Shown in pieces: positions 61,824 through 64,000 of a DNA stretch of 64,000 nt (position 1 is its first letter; each line of letters begins with the position of its first letter). This DNA is from Devosia salina (GTDB lineage: Bacteria > Pseudomonadota > Alphaproteobacteria > Rhizobiales > Devosiaceae). The stretch is taken from positions 3,897,501 through 3,961,500 of the forward strand of contig NZ_CP080590.1 in NCBI RefSeq assembly GCF_019504385.1, in the 5' to 3' direction. The notes below the pieces were generated by a model, which did no database searches, was not told where the DNA came from, and was given only the letters and a program-made list of their open reading frames with translations. The translations under genes and the position numbers were made by a program.

Positions 61824-62021
61824 ATGAAGCAGCACATGTTCCACAAGGAAACCGCAACGATCACCGGCATTGCCCGCTCCGCCAGCTTCTACGACTGGCT
61901 GGTCGGACGCAGCCGGGTCAGGCGCCGCCCGGCGCCACTGCCGGCCTATCTCTACGCCGATCTCGGCCTTCCAACTCCTGGCGAAGACTGGGATGGGCGC
62001 GGCAGGGCCCCCTTCGACTAG
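61824..62021 (+). CDS. Small conserved hypothetical protein
   Basis: 65 residues from ATG 61824, preceded by GGAGG at 5 bp. Sequence: MKQHMFHKETATITGIARSASF, a basic middle (VGRSRVRRRPAP) and an acidic end (PGEDWDGRGRAPFD). No domain recognised. The strong ribosome-binding site argues it is real; divergent from priA. Confidence 0.6.
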   Translation: MKQHMFHKETATITGIARSASFYDWLVGRSRVRRRPAPLPAYLYADLGLPTPGEDWDGRGRAPFD

Positions 62022-62055
62022 GGTTTGTTCACCAGCGCCGGCATAGACTTCACCC

Positions 62056-62985
62056 ATGACCGACAGCGCCTTTGCCACCGATGATTTCGTCCGCAGCCAG
62101 ATCGATGCCTGGCTGCGTGACCTTGGGTCCGTGCGACGCCTCGCGCCCAAGACCCTCGAAGCCTATGGCCGCGACCTTGGACAGTTCATGGCCTTCCTGT
62201 CCGGCCATATGGGCGGTCCGGTCTCGCTCGCGGCCCTCAAGGAGCTGCGCGGCGCCGATATCCGCGCCTTCATGGCCCAGCGCCGCAGCGAGAGCCTCGG
62301 CTCGCGTTCGCTGGCGCGCGTCCTGTCCGCGCTCAAGAGCTTTTTCAGCTTTCTCGAGCGTGAGGGGACGCTGGCGACCGAGGCGCTCAATGTCATCCGC
62401 ACCCCCAAGGTCCCGCACTCCCTGCCCAAGGCCCTGACGGTCGTGGAGGCCAAGCGCACCATCGACGCCACCAATGAGCTGGAAGACCGCCCCTGGGTGG
62501 CGGCGCGCGACATGGCGGTCATCTCGCTCTGCTATGGCGCCGGACTGCGCATTTCCGAGGCCCTGGCGCTCACCAGGGCCGACCTCGAAACCGATACGCT
62601 GCGCGTCACCGGCAAGGGCGGCAAGGTGCGCATGGTGCCCCTGATTGCGGCGGTGCGGCAGACGATCGACACCTATCTCGAGCTCGCCCCGTTCAAGCTC
62701 GGGGCGGACGACAATCTGTTCCGCGGCGTCCGCGGGGGCGTCCTGTCGCCGCGGCTCATCCAATTGCGCATGGCCCAGCTCCGCTCCGCGCTCGGCCTGC
62801 CGCCCTCGGCAACGCCGCACGCCCTGCGGCATTCCTTTGCCACCCACCTGCTGGGCAAGGGCGGCGACCTGCGCGCCATCCAGGAACTGCTCGGCCATGC
62901 CAGCCTCTCCACCACGCAGATCTACACCGCCGTCGATACCGAGCGCCTGCTGGAAAGCTACACGAACGCCCATCCGCGCGGCTGA
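62056..62985 (+). CDS. xerC: Tyrosine recombinase XerC
   Basis: 309 residues. Catalytic residues: Arg in CYGAGLRISEAL near 165, Lys in TGKGGKVRMVPL, HxLR in PHALRHSFATHLLGKGGDLRAIQELLGHASLSTTQIYT with the nucleophile Tyr near 295. Resolves chromosome dimers at dif with XerD. Which of XerC or XerD it is rests on its priA neighbourhood. Confidence 0.92.
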   Translation: MTDSAFATDDFVRSQIDAWLRDLGSVRRLAPKTLEAYGRDLGQFMAFLSGHMGGPVSLAALKELRGADIRAFMAQRRSESLGSRSLARVLSALKSFFSFLEREGTLATEALNVIRTPKVPHSLPKALTVVEAKRTIDATNELEDRPWVAARDMAVISLCYGAGLRISEALALTRADLETDTLRVTGKGGKVRMVPLIAAVRQTIDTYLELAPFKLGADDNLFRGVRGGVLSPRLIQLRMAQLRSALGLPPSATPHALRHSFATHLLGKGGDLRAIQELLGHASLSTTQIYTAVDTERLLESYTNAHPRG

Positions 62986-63210
62986 ATTGCCCCGAATGGA
63001 CGGATTTGGCCTTGCGCGGCTTGGCTGCCACGAAGTCAGGGCCTATCCAATGGGCCATGTCTTCACGCCCGACGATTCTGATTTCGATTCTTTGGCTCAT
63101 CCGTCCCTCACGGGCCCGGACCGAAGGCTGACATCCAGCATTTGGCACCAACCGGCCCGCTCCCTGCGGCGTCCGGTTGACCCCATGGAGCGGCCAGAAA
63201 GACCCCGCCC

Positions 63211-64000
63211 ATGTTCACCAGATCACCCGCAAAGCCCCAATCACCGCAAGAGGCATTGATCCCCGGCCGGATCGACCTCGTCGGCTATGGCTTTGCAATT
63301 GCCGGCGCCGCGCTGTTTTCGACCAAGGGCATTTTCGCCAAGCTCGCCTATGCCCAGCATGTCTCTGCCGAAGCGACCCTGGCGCTGCGTATGCTCGTTG
63401 CCCTGCCCGTCTATCTGGCTATCCTGGTCTCGCTGCTGCGCCGCAACCCGCAATTGCTGGCCAGGCTGACGCCGCGACAGGTCCTGCCGGCCATGGCGGT
63501 CGGGGCGCTGGGCTATTTTGTTTCCAGCTATCTCGATTTTGCCGGCTTGGCCCATGTCACCGCGCAATATGAGCGGCTGGTGCTCTTCACCTATCCCTTC
63601 TTCGTGCTGCTGTTCGGTGTCTGGTTTTTTGGCGACCGCATGAACTGGGCGCTGGTGCCGGCCATGGCGCTGTCCTATGGCGGGCTGCTGATCATTTTCG
63701 GCTGGAACCTGGCGGTGCAGCCCGAAGGCCTGTTGACCGGCACGGCGCTGGTGCTCGGCTCGGCGGTCACCTTCGCCTTTTACCAGCATCTGGCCAAGCG
63801 CCGCATGGCGGTGCTCGGCGCCGGTCTCTTCACCTGCATCGGCATGTCCACCGCCGCAGTGCTGGCGATCGGGCAAAGCCTGGTGCTGGACGGCGTCGGG
63901 CCCTATCTCGCCTACCAGCCCCAGGTCTGGGCACTGGGCCTGATGCTGGGCATCTTCGGCACCGTGCTGCCCTCGTTCCTGCTCAATGCCGGCATTTCCC
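63211..64000 (+). CDS. EamA/DMT-family transporter, cut by window end
   Basis: 263 residues visible, no stop in the window. Two EamA repeats, the first from IDLVGYGFAIAGAALFSTKGIFAKLAYA; about nine membrane segments seen. Exporter or metabolite transporter family of unknown substrate. Start ATG 63211 has only a weak upstream purine run. Confidence 0.85.
   Translation, partial: MFTRSPAKPQSPQEALIPGRIDLVGYGFAIAGAALFSTKGIFAKLAYAQHVSAEATLALRMLVALPVYLAILVSLLRRNPQLLARLTPRQVLPAMAVGALGYFVSSYLDFAGLAHVTAQYERLVLFTYPFFVLLFGVWFFGDRMNWALVPAMALSYGGLLIIFGWNLAVQPEGLLTGTALVLGSAVTFAFYQHLAKRRMAVLGAGLFTCIGMSTAAVLAIGQSLVLDGVGPYLAYQPQVWALGLMLGIFGTVLPSFLLNAGIS

Noticed and set aside
1..64000. CRISPR arrays
   Set aside because: No regularly spaced 24-40 bp repeats were seen. 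The only short tandem arrays are the 8-bp repeats at 22252-22299 and the 78-bp pair at 59320-59475, neither with spacer-like sequence.

Overview
The window is GC-rich alphaproteobacterial chromosome, most like Devosia or a related Hyphomicrobiales genus. This rests on the housekeeping gene order (rplU-rpmA ... obg-proB-proA-nadD-rsfS-rlmH-envC-ctpA-yibQ-rppH; atpHAGDC without F0 genes; priA next to xerC), on Rhizobiales-type intergenic repeats, and on an L21 protein with a long Lys/Ala/Pro tail. The genus is inferred; no 16S gene is present.

Left arm (1-7.4 kb, all minus strand): two catabolic operons. One runs MFS transporter, thiolase-like protein, DUF35 OB-fold/zinc-ribbon protein, acyl-CoA ligase. 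The other runs D-tagatose-3-epimerase-like isomerase, DhaL, DhaK and a LacD-like aldolase cut by the window edge. Within each operon the genes abut or overlap.

Accessory zone (7.4-22.6 kb): an Xre/RES toxin-antitoxin pair; a 770-codon nuclease-like gene interrupted by a complete IS21-family element with an 8-bp target duplication; a Phd/VapC pair; a complete IS3-family element; then a rightward block of mobile-element genes (GIY-YIG-like protein, soluble FtsH-like AAA+ protease, three small unknown proteins, ParA, a small DNA-binding-like protein), an array of 8-bp repeats and a radC remnant.

Transport operon (22.6-31.55 kb): a TetR regulator divergent from two GpdQ-like phosphoesterases, two solute-binding proteins, two permeases, a Tyr-phosphatase-family enzyme and an ABC ATPase. 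It looks like an import-and-hydrolyse system for a phosphodiester or phosphoester. A second leftward mobile block (31.8-36.6 kb: DUF927 primase/helicase, small protein, tyrosine integrase) ends 93 bp from the 3' end of tRNA-Ser(CGA). The two mobile blocks share a 16-bp motif (TTTGTTCCTTGCCAGG) upstream of four genes, so they are probably one tRNA-Ser-integrated island with the transport operon inside it.

Right arm (36.7-64 kb): core genes. These are a Tat-type metallo-hydrolase, rplU, rpmA, three GNAT acetyltransferases, the obg-to-ctpA cluster, a polysaccharide deacetylase, rppH, an Asp/Glu racemase, a chemoreceptor, the F1 ATP synthase operon, priA, xerC and a truncated EamA transporter.
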